Source: Microbotryomycetes sp. JL201
Taxonomy: Eukaryota; Basidiomycota; Microbotryomycetes
Direction of reading: 5' to 3'
DNA length: 64,000 bases
Assembly (NCBI GenBank): GCA_033819885.1
Contig: JAQYUZ010000056.1
Coordinates: 1 to 64,000 of the forward strand
Shown here one piece after another: positions 21,414 to 33,709 of the stretch. The first letter of the stretch is position 1, and each line of letters opens with the position of its first letter. Made by a program: the position numbers and the translations under genes. Below the pieces are notes generated by a model. That model saw only the letters and a program-made list of their open reading frames with translations. It had not been told where the DNA came from and ran no database searches.

Positions 21414-24400
21414 TCATTCGAAACTGCCTTTGTGTCCCCTCAAAGTTCCCTTTGTCGGACTGCGCAACCCACTCGATTCATTGGGCAAGAGTTTGCTTGG
21501 AGAATCAAATAGTTCACGGGCGGCAGAGACGCCCTTGACTTCTTTAAGACGTTCAATGTCCTGACTAGTCGTGACCCTTCGAGTCTTGCGCTCCTTGTCT
21601 CGGTTATGAGGACTGCATGGTAAAGGAGGAGGTTGGTCTCGCGTATACAATGAAGGCGATCCAGGTAGGCCCTTGCCAAGTCCGAGCGTCGACGACGTTG
21701 ACGATGCTATTGACGACGTTCGAGAAGATGGGTACGGCGGTCGCGACTTGTTGTTCCCGATATCAGACAACGATGAACGAGCTGTTATGGTCGAAGCCGA
21801 GTCAAACTGCTCCGAATGATATTTACCCGCAAGTACTTTGTCGATCGCGCTTTGCGCAACGAGGTATTTCTGTGGATCAGGCAGGATGCCCGGGTCAGCT
21901 TGGCTTGCGCTTCGAGGAACGAGAACACCCAAAAACCTTGCCTGCTTCCAGTCACTGGCTGCATTTCGTTCTTGGTCGATCGTCCGCTTCTGCTCCTCCA
22001 CCAGGAAGGTCAGGGCATCTTGCTCATCTCCGCCCCTCGGTTCTGGCGTTCGCGGACGAGCAAAGTAAGCTTCGAGCTGCTTCTCAAGCTCGAGGACCCT
22101 CGCGTTCAGTTCTTCGTTCTTTGATTCGAGCGACGCAACCAATTCGTCCTTGCCACTCGAAGTACGTGATGATGTATTTGTCGAAGCGTGCCGTCCACGC
22201 AGCGTCTCCAGTCGAGCCTGCAAAGCATCCGTGCCAGCTCGTTGGTTTGAAGCAAACTGCTTTTGATCGTGGTCGCGTTTCGTCGCAGCATCTACAAGTC
22301 GTTGCAAGTGGTTTGACTTTGCCTCCTTGACCTCGAGCTCGGCTTTGACTCGTTCAAACTCGGCTTTGAGTGCTTTGGCTGCCGCCTCGTGTTCTCGTTG
22401 AGCCAACTCAATCGCCAAGTCATGTCTCTCTCGTTCGATCCGCACCAGCTCCTCGAGCTCGATCACACGGCCGCCCGCGTCTTTCGAAGCCTCGTAAGCC
22501 ACATCTCGCTCAATTTTCGCAGCGTTCGCTTCGTCTCTTGCCGCTTGAGCCGTCGACTCGCGAGTTTGTAAGACGGCCGAGAGCTCTTGCTTGACCAATA
22601 CCATTTCGCGTTCTAGCGAGCTTGTCATGACCTCGCGATCTGCTGTCACACTTTCAAGTTGGCGTCGAAGGGAGGCAATTGTTTCGTCTCGATTGTCGTT
22701 GTGCATGGCAGCGTCCCGTACCTCAATGTCGTGTCGCGCCTGACGGAGCTTGCCCTCGAGCGCCAATACGAGTGACCGCTTCGACTCCAGCTCGAGCATC
22801 TGTCTTGACTGTTCCTCTTTCGAACCAACGAGCGCACACTTGATTTCATCCATCTCTCGTCGAGCACTGTCGCGCTCACTTTCTGCTTGCTCGATCTTTT
22901 GTTCAGCGTCAGCTCGAGCTTGTGTCAACTCTTGTTCAACCTTCGCTTCCGCCATCTCGAGTTCTTGTATCCTGTTTTCGAGAGTCTTGACGAGCCGAGC
23001 TCTCTCATTCACCTCGGACAAACTTTTTTCGAGCGACCGAATTTTGTCTCGAGCGTCCATACTCGCTCTCGCGGCCTTGTCGAGCTCTTCGCGTCGCATA
23101 GTCGACTCGGTCACTGCCGACGCCAAAGTCGCTTCAAGTTCATTTAATTGTCGTTCGAGGTCGACGACTCGAGCACTTTGCTGTCGTGCTTCGTTCAATT
23201 CTCGTTGCAATTCGGCTTCCTGCTCGAGAAGTTTATGTTCAGCGTCAGTGATATCGAGCATTAATGTCAACAGCCGACGGTTCTCACTCTCGACCATTCC
23301 TTGATCTCGCCGCTCGGTACCCTGGTCATGCGCCCGGCAGCTCTCGGCGTTCCGAGTCCGAGTCCGCTCATCTCGCTTACGACGCGCTTCCCAGCCAATG
23401 CACCCCCCTTATAGCGAGACGGGCTCAACAAGCTGCTCAGATTGTGCTGACTCGCACTTGTGCCGCCGCAACCGCCACCACCCGCAAGAGAAGGCGAACC
23501 TATTCCGAGCGAAGTTCGTCGAGCGTTCGCTTCGAGCGTCGGCCCATCAAGAATGAACGATTGGGCGTGTTGCAACCGTTCTCGCAGAAGAGCGAGCTCG
23601 AGATCTTTACGAGCGAGCTCTTCTTCCGCCTGAGGAACGAACAAGCAGCGCGCGAATCAGTGGACCGCACTGCGAAGCAAGAGATAAACACTAAACCGCC
23701 TGGTCCGGCTGACGCTGACCTTTTTGCTCCGAATTTGAAATTCGTCCGCCTTGGCCACGACCTCGTCCAATTGTCGAGCGAGTTCAACTTCGTCTTGGGC
23801 TCGCTCGCGAGCGTCAATCTGAGCTTGCAAAGCCGCCACTTGTTGTTGATACTGCCTCAACATCATCGCGTCCGTCATGAGCTACGACCGAGGAATCGGT
23901 ATTAGCAAGAGATCGGAAACCAGCAAACCCGCAACATGCGGCGACTGACCACTCCTCGCTCGGCTTTCGTGACGACCATCTTGGCACGACGAGCAAACTT
24001 GAGTGTACTCAACGTCTCTGTCGCTTGTTGCTCGTCCGGCGAGATTGTACAAATGACGGCGATGCGAGACTTGCCCGAAAGCGCCGGTTGAAGCAATCGA
24101 GTGAGTTTCGAGTCGCGATAAGGTACGTGTTGACTTGCGCCATGCCTTTAAGCAAGCCACGGTCATTTTCTGGGAGCCCGCGGATACAGCACAGTAGACT
24201 CACGCTCGTGCTTCGCTCAATTTGCTGATTACAGTCGACAGCGTGAGTAGCCTACAAGACGAAAGGGGAGCAAGTTAGAAAGTCTCGTGCAGTGAGTGCT
24301 TGTTTCAGCGTACGATTTGTTGATGTAAGCGCCCTCTTTGCGGCGTTCGTCTTGTCCTGTTGCCGACTCGCTTCCGGCGAGATCGATCAAGTTCTGTCCG

Positions 24401-25983
24401 GGTGTCAGAGTGTCAGGACGGGCAATGCTTCAACCTTTGTCTTGCTGTTCACCAGTTTTGAGACTCTCGCAATACCGTCCGCGCTCTTGCTCAAGCTCTC
24501 GACCGTCTACTCCGGCACGAACACGAGGTTTATTCAGCTCGCTGCACCTGCTCCCGACAGAATCGAAAGCGTCACTCACAACCATAAAGACAGAGTGACT
24601 TCTCGAACTCCGCTCGTTCCAGTCGGTTGCGCCAACCCTTCTCCTAAGGTCTCCTTCTCTCAAAATGCTCAAGACTTCGCTTGGCATTGAAACAGGTCTC
24701 TCTTCCAGGCCCTTGACGACGCCATCTTCTCCGACGACTTCGAGTGGTTTGGCCGTCACAGATCTAGGTGTCGTCGCGAGCAAGTCACGGATCGTTTCAT
24801 TGTAGATCTCCAGAAACGACACGCGCAGAGAAAACTCGCGGTGCGTGTGTTGCTGCGAAAAAGGTTGTGTCAACGCTTTGCTCGTTTGAGCACAAAGAGA
24901 AAGACATTTGTCTTACTTCGTGGATAAAGCTGAAAAGCTCGTCGATGGCGAGAGGAATTATGCCAGGTTCGGTTTCGCTGCCCATCATTGTATGCGTTTT
25001 GCCCGAAGCCGTTTGGCCGTACCTAGAATGGCGGCAGCAGTGTCAGACATGTACCATGAGCGTCAAAAGATCATGACACTGACGCAAAGACGGTGCCGTT
25101 GAACCCGTTCATCGTCGCTCGGACGATCGGCCTAATCTTGTTATCGTACAGCGACTCTGTCTGAGCTGGCGGCAAGTGCAACGCGTCGAACCTGAACTCG
25201 TACTCGTCCATGTGCCTCTGTGATGACATTGCGCCTCGTTTGAGCAACGTCGGATGAGTGGCGGCGAACGAAAGCGATGATTGTGCCGGCCGAAAGTCGT
25301 AGATTGATGCAACAGGGTCGTTTGCGCGAGAAGGTCGCACCCTGTGGGCGCATTTCTTGTCAATAAAAGTACGGCGTGACGGCAGAAACTTCAACTCACC
25401 GCAAGCAGACGACAACGTTGACCGCTTTGCCGTCCACAGCTTCATCGTCTTCGGTAGAGATGGCGGAGGATCCGCTGGACAGTTTGGCAACCCTGCGTCT
25501 GCCATCAGCTGCAGCCTTTGCACTCTTTGCCGTTAATACAGCCGTGCTGCTGCCATGTATGCGAGCCAGTCGCTTGCTGAGTGGTGATCCTTCTCCTGCT
25601 ACCTCGCGCCCGATGCCTTGGTCGTCGTCGCTGCTGATCTCAGCCAGACCATCCTGGATTGCTTCGTCCCTGAGCAAAGTGTTGACCGTTGCCGTATCGT
25701 CGTCATCGTGCATGCGGCGATTGTTTGCGCGCGCCAGTTGACGCTGCGCCGACGGACTCGATACCAGTCGTGTGCGCGTCGGACTAGAGCTCGGACTCGT
25801 TGCTGAACTTAGTCTTGACATGCTGTGCATACTCGTGGGCCTCGAAGGGCCCGTCGTGGCCGATGAACGAGCAAAGTTGAATGACGCGCGCGTGCTGTCG
25901 CTACCGACGGCACCCACAGACGGCTTCCGAGGCGATACGGGGCGCGATGATGGCCTCGATGATGTTGCAGTCGTCACGGGCAT
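21414..25983 (-). CDS. Kinesin-7 (CENP-E-like) motor protein
   Basis: Microtubule plus-end motor. Start at 25983 (MPVTTATSSRP), then about 190 residues of Ser/Pro/Arg-rich extension before the motor domain (VNVVVCLR). Motor motifs: [36 protein letters not shown] (P-loop near 25010, across an intron), SFLEIYNETIRDLL, ATDWNERSSRSHSVFMVV (switch I), a DLAGSE-type switch II region near 24370, then RDSKLTRLLQPALSG and TLSTLKFARRAK. The tail is a long coiled coil (about 21.9-23.3 kb; heptad-like Glu/Arg/Leu-rich) ending in a Ser-rich region that finishes HKGSFE. The DWNERSSRSH wording and the GQTASGKT loop favour kinesin-7 over Kip2, which is the main alternative. Convergent with RPC25 (133 bp). 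Confidence 0.9.
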
Positions 25984-26255
25984 GCCGCACCGCCTTGCAC
26001 GCTTTCGGATGGATCGGCGTCGACGACAAAGTCGAGAGCGGCCGAGGACGCGACTGCTTTTCAGTACATTGCACGAATTAGCACGCCCAACACCCTCACT
26101 CGAGACTGAATCAAATGCTCAGAAATCAAACGAGCTCGACTTCATAAATGACTTTATTACCCCTCAAGTCTCGTTGGGTCACGTGCCGCGTCCTAGGAAT
26201 CTTTCTGTTCATGCAATGCAGCAATTTTGCTCCTCTCTTAGCTACGCAGATCAAT

Positions 26256-29200
26256 CTACGCCGACTCGTCTTCAAATTCAACAAGCACTTTGCCTTCGGG
26301 CACGAGCTCGCCCTCGCTTGCAGCCACCCGCTTGACAACGCCGTCCTTTGGAGCGCGCAACACGTGTTCCTATGGCGCGATTACCGATCCATCAATCAGC
26401 ACTTGTTCAACAAGCCGTCAACGGATAGCACTCACTGTCTTCATCGCCTCTACCATGACGAGCGGTGCGCCTTGATCAACTTTGTCACCAACTTGAACGT
26501 AGACTTGAACGATTCGCGATGCTGAACAGGGTCACCGAAACCGAATCAGTATATCCATCAATTAAAAGGCTTTAAAAGGCTTGCAACTCACGCATGGGCG
26601 CTTTTGCGCTGCCAGCAGCACTCTTGCTGCCCCCTCCAACCAGCGTCATCCATTCTGGCTCTGCGACGTCGATCGCTCCGACAAAGTTCTCGCCCGTGTT
26701 GAACAAATTGAGCCTCTCGCCCGGCAACGTGGCCGAGATTGGAGCTTGAGGAACAATGTCGACGAGCGACAAGTGTTCGGCCAACAAGCTAGACAACGTC
26801 ATGCCACCGTCCGACGGCATCGAACGAGGCACAAACGCGTCAAATGTAGTTTCTTGTCCGGCGAAATCGGTCACAGTCGCTTGGAATGACCCTCCTGCAC
26901 TTGGCGCAGACAAAGTCACGGTGGCGCGACGTATATCTTTCGAACCGGCAGTCGCCGTGGTCGCAGGCTCGGTGAACTGATATGTACGGCGGAAAGATGA
27001 ATCGACATTTCCGACGCGGTATCCACCTAGCGACGAATTCGACCAGGGCGACGGCGCGTCAGAGTTGCGGGACGCAGACTTTGCTGCCTCGAGCTCGCGC
27101 AGGGCGACGTATGCGCCAGCCTGGGCCAGCGTGGACGCGGATGGCTCTTTGTCGGGCGCAAACAGCGAATCAAAGTGTTTCTGCACAAGTGAGGGACCGC
27201 ACAATCAGTCACTGAGCAAACAGACTCGTGCGACGAATTGCGCAACTTACCGGAATGAAGCCCGTTTCGACCTCTCCAGCGACAAACGCCTCGTGCTCGG
27301 CCAGCCGCTTGAGGAATTCAATATTGGTGTGCGGTCCGACGACTTGGTATTCCGCCAACGCTTTCCTCAACACGCGCAACGCCTCAGTCCTGTCCGAGCC
27401 TCTCACAATGAGCTTGGCAATCATCGGGTCGTAGTAGACCTGTATGGCATATACCGGTGAGCGTCGACTCGGGTACATTGTTCGTCAAGAGCTTACACTG
27501 ATCTCGTCTCCAGTACCGAAACCGGTCTCCATGCGCACACTTAAAGAGTCTTGTGGTGGTCGCACATGGCGGAGGAGACCCGTGTCTGGCAAAAAGTTGC
27601 TAATGTATCCAATGGAGTCAGCTTGCTGAGCCTCAAGCCTGATAGACCGGCTCGTGTCCTTACTTTCGAGGGTCTTCGGCGTAGATGCGGCACTCGAAAG
27701 CGTGGCCCGTGCATTTGATTTCGTCTTGCTTCAACGGGATCGGATTACCGGCTGCGACTTCAAGCTGCCATGATACCAAGTCGACGTTGGTGACAGCCTG
27801 CACGTGACACGGATCAGTCGTTGCGACTCGAGCGGTGATAATTCAATGCATCACTGGCCTCGGTGACGGGATGCTCGACCTGCAAACGCGTGTTCATTTC
27901 CATAAAATAAAAGTTTTCCGGGTTGTCGGCGTCCATGATGAATTCTGTTCCAGGTCAATAATCTGTTAGGCAAGCTCGCGATTTCATGGTCTGGCCGCTG
28001 TCGACTGACCGACCGTGCCGGCGCCCGTGTAGTTGACAGCCTCAGCGGCTTTCCGTCCCATATCGTACAACCTCTCGCGCAAAGCAGGATCCAGCCCAGG
28101 AGCGGGTGCTTCTTCGATAATCTTTTGATGTCTTCGCTGCACAGAGCAGTCGCGCTCAAACAAAGACACGTGATTGCCGTGCTTGTCTGAAAAGATTTGA
28201 ACCTCGACGTCTATAGACGACATGCGCAATCAGAACAGTTGTCGGAAAAATGCAAACAAGAATCACGCCTCACGCCTCGGCTTTGACAAGTATTTTTCGA
28301 GCAAGACTCGGTCGTCGCCGAAACTCTTCATGCCTTCGCGTTTGGCGCTCTCGAGTTGACTTTTGAACTCGCTCGCTTTGTCGACAATCTTCATGCCTTT
28401 ACCGCCGCCTCCAGAGACGCATTTGATCAACACGGGGTACCCAATTTTGTCGGCTTCCTTCTGAAGAAACTCCGACGATTGCGATTCGGCCGAGGCGGAC
28501 GACGACGGGTGCCAACCGGGCACGCAAGGAACGCCAGCGCGCAGCATGATCTGCAAAGAGCTGGTGAGCGCCCGCAAAGCCTCTTGTATCGCAACCCAGC
28601 CTCACGTCTTTTGATTCACTGCCATTGTCGATCGTCAGCCCAGGAGAGCGCGAGATACTTGATCGGGTTTCTACTCACGATTTCGAACCCATTGATACGA
28701 TGGCGCTGGCCGGCGGACCAATAAAGACAATATCGTTCTGTTCGAGCTTTTTCGCAAACTCTGCGTTCTCGGAAAGGAAGCCGTAGCCAGGGTGGACGGC
28801 CTGGCGTACGTCTGATCAGCAAAATCGAGATGGCGATCATGTGACGAGCTGGTGTGTCGCACCTGAGCTCCACTCTGCTTGCAAATCTCGATGATCTTGT
28901 CCATGCGCAAGTAAGATTCGCTCGAAGGCGCCGGGCCGAGCAAGTAAGCCTCATCCGCCTACATCGACTGTCAGGAACGCAATTGCGCGGCAAGTGAGGG
29001 CAGCGCGTACCATTTTGACGTGCATGCTATTGGCGTCTGCCTCGCTAAAAACTGCGACACACTTGATGCCGAGCGCCTGAGCAGTGCGCATGACCCGGCA
29101 AGCGATTTCACCTCTGCAGGGACAGGGGCCGGAGATGAGTACCAGAGCGTCGTATAATGCTTGGGATGATGTGGCGGACTTGCCTGTTTGCGATCAGGAT

Positions 29201-29514
29201 CTTGTTGAACAGCGGCTGGCGGTCTGCGCTCGCGCCAGTGCGGGGCCCAGCCGAAACATGCGCTGTAGGGCAGCAACGAGCGCGATATCAGCTTAGCAGC
29301 ACGGCTGAGCTTCAGTACAGTACCAATACGACGCACTGGCGAGCCCTCGCACTTGCACGTTGCATCTGTAGCCGTGCAAGGCCGTCGAGGATGACGCTCG
29401 TGCCGACTGCCGGACTTGGATTGCACCACCACGCGCCGAGCACGCACGCGCATTCGGTTGCACGGCCGTCAGCTGGCGCGTGATCCGCTTGGACAAGTGT
29501 CGGCTGGCCTTCAT
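26256..29514 (-). CDS. MCCC1: Methylcrotonyl-CoA carboxylase alpha (biotin) subunit, mitochondrial
   Basis: Biotin-dependent enzyme of leucine breakdown in the mitochondrial matrix; needs the beta subunit, not found here. Start 29514 gives [18 protein letters not shown], an Arg-rich presequence. An intron with donor GTGCGT precedes [20 protein letters not shown] intron (29114-29183, donor AACAG|GCAAGT) leads to [18 protein letters not shown]. Biotin carboxylase motifs: [20 protein letters not shown] (ATP-grasp loop), [38 protein letters not shown], and [20 protein letters not shown]. The biotinyl domain is [19 protein letters not shown] with the biotin-lysine in EAMKT, split by an intron from [17 protein letters not shown]. 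It ends VEFEDESA at 26256. The MEAMKT-EHVLRAP wording separates it from pyruvate and propionyl-CoA carboxylases. Confidence 0.94.
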
Positions 29515-29809
29515 GATGATGCGTGAGACGACGGTCGCAGAAAGAGCCCGTTCTCGGCTGCCAAGCGCGCCCCGGGGCCGGCCAGGTCCGTCGGACCGCG
29601 GAAATTCCCTTCGTCTGTGCAGTGGTGCACGACAGCGCACGGCAAGCTCGACTCTTTCCTCTTGACTTGTTCACAACCCCCGAGAACTCGTCAATGGCAG
29701 ACTTGCATTTCAAAGAGCCGCCTCTGTGCCACCAAAGCTCCTGAAATGCGCCTTGAGCCCCCGCGGACATGACGCCTCCATCCTGCGCTTCCTGTCTACC
29801 GACATCGAC
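29515..29809. promoter_or_regulatory. Divergent promoter region MCCC1 / tandem gene A
   Basis: 295 bp between two divergent start codons; must hold both promoters and leaders. GC-rich on the MCCC1 side. No clear TATA box or repeat. Confidence 0.45.
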
Positions 29810-31597
29810 ATGAGCGCAAGGAACAGCAGACAATCCTCGCGCGTCAGGCCCGATCTGCTCGACGAACATCAACTTCTCGCAGTGCAGTATGACTTTCAAA
29901 GGCAGTCAGACCCCTTCGAAACGAGCGACTTTGCCGCAATCCCTCCAGTGGCAGTGCAGCATGTCAACAGGTTGAAGCACAGTCTGAGTTTACTGAGTCC
30001 ATTGCAAGGACTGCCAAGAAAACAATGGGCGAGCCTGTTGCTTCAAGGATACGAAATTGCAAAACTAATCGAACGAGAAGACCCGAGAGCGGAAACCAAT
30101 CTTGCAAAGTACGAGCGATCAGTTGACAATGCAAGTAGAATATCCATCTATTACAATTGCTCTTCACGCTCACTGGTTCAGCAGGCCATCAAACGTCATG
30201 AGAACAAAGTAGAACGCGAATACGAAACGTCGGTGCATATCAAGCACACGCTGAAACCGTTCAGCTCTATCGATCCCAATTACCAAACTCTGTCTCATGT
30301 GTTTGATCTGGAAGCCGTCAAATTCCGAGTTCCGCCTCGCGATCTCAGATGCGTTGCCGACGAAAGCAACAGTGGCAGAAAACGTTTCCAGGCAACAGGT
30401 CGAGTACAAGTACGCTCAGAATCGCAGTCTACTTTCCAATGCTTATCAAATGTCTATGGGACACCCACGACCTCCGAGACCGCCTTCAGGCAAGCGGAAA
30501 TGTTTTGCCACAGAGCTCTTTGCATCAGCATCCTGTGCCAGCCCCGACTGTGAGCCTTTCCAGACTGTTCCGGTACCGCTTTAACAAAGAACGATCCCAG
30601 CCAGGCATGTTGGCGCTGGAAAACTTGGGTATCACAGAGACAATTGCCGAGTCTGAAGAGCGCGATCAAATGAGCGCCAACGGCTCTCACCCGTCACCCC
30701 CCCCCCCGCCTTTCCCAGCCTCCAGGTCTCACGAGAGACTGGACGAGGCTTTGACTCGGGCACTCACGCTCGAGTATGCAGCGACAGAAGTGGCGGGTTT
30801 TTTTCATTTTGGAAATCGCAAAGAGGAGACAAGGGATTTACTCAGGGACATCCGAAACGCCTGGATGCACGTTCTCTTGATCTGCACTGGACCTACTGTA
30901 GGAAATGAGCTATGGCAACCCGTGAATGTGGATCAGGTGCTGGCACAACTGGCAGGCTTGCAGGCCAGTGAGTGCAAGGGCAGTCACCACTTGCGCGTCA
31001 TGCTGATATTCCCTGCCCTCAGCTCAACGCTTTGACGCTATACAAAAGATCATGCATGCATCGAAAATTGTGGCGACCACCTGTTTCAGTTGGACAGGTC
31101 ATGACGACGGTTACGAGGTGGGCAGCGTGCAGAGAATTCGCGAGGGTCTGTGGCAACTGCTGGCCTTGCCTATTGGCGCAGCGCAAGAGCTTTCCGTCTA
31201 CGGTCTGCACGTTTTTGCCTCACAGTTCGAGCATCGACTGCGCTCAGCTCTGCGACTTCTCCATCGAGCTCGTCACCACACTGAAGCCGATCTACCCGAT
31301 GACTTGCCCTTGCTTGCTCAAGTTCGTCACGTGAGTCTGCATAATCCAAACCGCATAAACCGATGCTAATGGACAATTCAGGCCGTCGCGCGCACTTACA
31401 CAGAACTGCATTTTGATCAACGGCTGCTTGAAGCTGTCTACTCCAGAATGGCCGAAAGAGGCATACTTGACAATACTCCAGCTGCGCAAGCCCATTCCTT
31501 GCTCAAAGAGCCTAATCTGATTCTGCTTTCTGGTCATGGGCATCGTGCTTTGATCACAAAGAGAGCAAGTCGTCGATACCGTCTCTCCTCAATTTGA
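29810..31597 (+). CDS. Tandem orphan family, copy A
   Basis: I do not recognise this protein. Start MSARNSRQSSRVRPDLLDEH. Splicing I infer: introns at 30372-30427 (GTGGCA), 30550-30600 (GTGAGC), 30968-31022 (GTGAGT) and 31331-31381 (GTGAGT), with one further possible intron near 30130. Products in order: RKQWASLLLQGYEIAKL; DPNYQTLSHVFDLEAVKF; ASGNVLPQSSLHQHPV; LTRALTLEYAATEVAGFF; IREGLWQLLALPIGAAQELS; EHRLRSALRLLHRA; and the tail LILLSGHGHRALITKRASRR. Each segment has a counterpart in copies B-D in the same order. Predicted mostly helical and soluble, with no signal peptide or membrane segment. A run of 11 C (30697-30707) encodes a proline string (SPPPPPF) in exon 4; its length decides the frame. 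Stop at 31595-31597. Function unknown. Confidence 0.6.
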
Positions 31598-31734
31598 TTC
31601 CTTTGCAACGACAGCTTCGCCGGGGGGGGGCATAGGAGCCTTTCCTCGTACGATCGAGCTCCTCGCGGCAGTACCGTCTCAAATTGTCCAGACTCGAATC
31701 ACTGTGCGCTTCTGTTCCATTTTCTGCCGTTCCC

Positions 31735-33457
31735 ATGAGCAGATTCTTCAAAAAGCACATTAGTCGGCAGGGACGCGGAGGAAGCTCAGATGCGCATGCG
31801 GGACAACTTGGACTGCAGCATTTGCCGATTGTGCTGGACTCGGAACCCTTGGCACGCCCTTCCAATGATGTTTCCGAACTTCGCCTGAAAGTTTGGTCTG
31901 ATCTGCGCATAGTCTTGATCGCCTTAAACCTCGAAGAGAATCTTGACTGGGACAGATGCAAAGGCGATTTGCGCAAAGCATACGAATTGGCGCTTCAAAT
32001 ACCAAAAGCAAACGAAGAGCATCTTGCAAACCTACAAAAGGATCTCAAGAGGCTTGAGCAGCGTGTTGCGCAGGTACGTGCTCCTTCAAGAGGCTCGTAC
32101 TGGACCTTTTCCAACTCTTGACCAAAAAATTGTGTCCAGGCCCGAAACACAGACAGAGCTACAGCATTGCAACAATACAAGGAGGCAACCAAGTTTGCAA
32201 ATGTCAAAGACCCCAATCTAAAGGCCCTTGCAAAAATTTTCCCTGAACATGAAAGCTTGCACTTTACGGATTTTGTTACTCCGCAAGACCTCGAGGTTGC
32301 TAGGTTTTACGCCGGTCATGTGCTCCAGGTGAGCCTAAGAATAACCGAGCGTCCCGTCAGCCCTCAATCTCACTGACAAGAAATCAAATCGGATCACAAA
32401 GTCGATCAAAACGTTGGAGAAACATCAACCTGCGCGCAGTGGTGGAAGAGCTGAGATGGTATGATGCTTGAGAACAAAAACACAGGCTTACATGTACTGA
32501 AGCATCGGGAGTTGATTTAACAGCCCACGGCAAGGGAGGGTTTGAGTCGCTTCACGGAGGCTCGTCAACCCGTTCACGATCCTCAAGGTCAAAGGGCGAA
32601 GCACAATTTGATTCCATTCCCGGACCTCAAGAACCCTTTGGCAGGACGGTTAACTCGTCTGATTACTCTCGAGTTCAGAGCTCTGCAAATTCCAAGCATT
32701 GACGAGAACTATGCTCTCGTGCGTTCGAAAATCCGCCATTTTTGGGTCGAGAGTCTCGAATTAATTGACAAAGGTAGAAATTGCCAATTCTCAGATTTTT
32801 GGGTCACAAGCTGATACCACTATCATCAAAACAGACACCAACACGTACGCAGAAGACAAGAACGAGCTGGGCATGCTGGTCAGAAGTAAGTTGCCGCGAA
32901 TCTCGAACAAACTTTTGACCCGAGATTGTACCACAGACGGTCGCGCAGAACCTCTACATTCCATCTGCGAGACGATCACAAAATTCGAGGACAGCGTCTA
33001 CGAACAAGAGCTATATCCTCCGCCCAAAGTCATGTCGGCCCTGATCAATTTGTTGGCGCTGCCGAAAGAAATGCGCAGCAAATTGAGCACTTTTGCGCTG
33101 GATTACTACAAAAGTGGTATCAATCAAAAGCTTGAGCACGCATTGGGCTGGCTACACGCTCAGGACTATGCCGCTGGCCTCACCAAGGAACAGCTCATGA
33201 GCGCGACCGAAGGCGTAAGTCTAGTCAATGTCAGCCTGGCGCAGTGCAGTCGGTCCTGAGGTCGGGACTTGGATTTTCAGGCAATGAACGCTCCACCTTC
33301 GTATCTTTCGTCTCAATCGACCACGGGTCGGGCCCTCAACCATGGCGACCGTTCCACTCTTCGTCACGTTCCCGTCATAGGTCACCCACAGTTTGCATAC
33401 GTTTCCGCGCGAACCGCGAGACGTTACAAGATTGAACATGACTTTAGTTTGCTCTAG
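31735..33457 (+). CDS. Tandem orphan family, copy B
   Basis: Unrecognised protein, diverged sister of copy A. Start MSRFFKKHISRQGRGG. Exon 1 holds WSDLRIVLIALNLEENLDWD; after a GTACGT intron (32074-32139) comes DPNLKALAKIFPEHESLHFT and TPQDLEVARFYAGHVLQ; then, after a GTGAGC intron, KSNRITKSIKTLEKHQPARS; then LAGRLTRLITLEFRALQI and LVRSKIRHFWVESLELIDK. The penultimate exon has PPPKVMSALINLLALPKEMR and INQKLEHALGWLHAQDYAAG. The last exon, after a GTAAGT intron near 33213, ends HPQFAYVSARTARRYKI plus EHDFSLL. TRLITLEFRALQ aligns with TRALTLEYAATE of copy A, LLALP is shared, and ARTARRYKI aligns with KRASRRYRL. Exon borders near 32460-32520 and 32780-32830 are less certain. Confidence 0.6.
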
Positions 33458-33709
33458 TTCATCGCCCGATCTTTTGCATGTCAAATCATGGCCTTTTTCC
33501 CCATTGCGTCTTACGATCGAACCAGCTTTTTACAGAAGGCATGCCAGCACCTGAGAGCCGGTACTGATGGATTCATGCAAACTATCAATTTGGCTCACGA
33601 CAGCACAGCCGAGCGAAGCTCGAAACGCTCAGGAGCACTATGCAGCCGTGGGCCGCGGAGCCTATTTGCGAATCCCAGCGTTGTTCTTCCCACTCTGCCT
33701 TGCCAAGCA

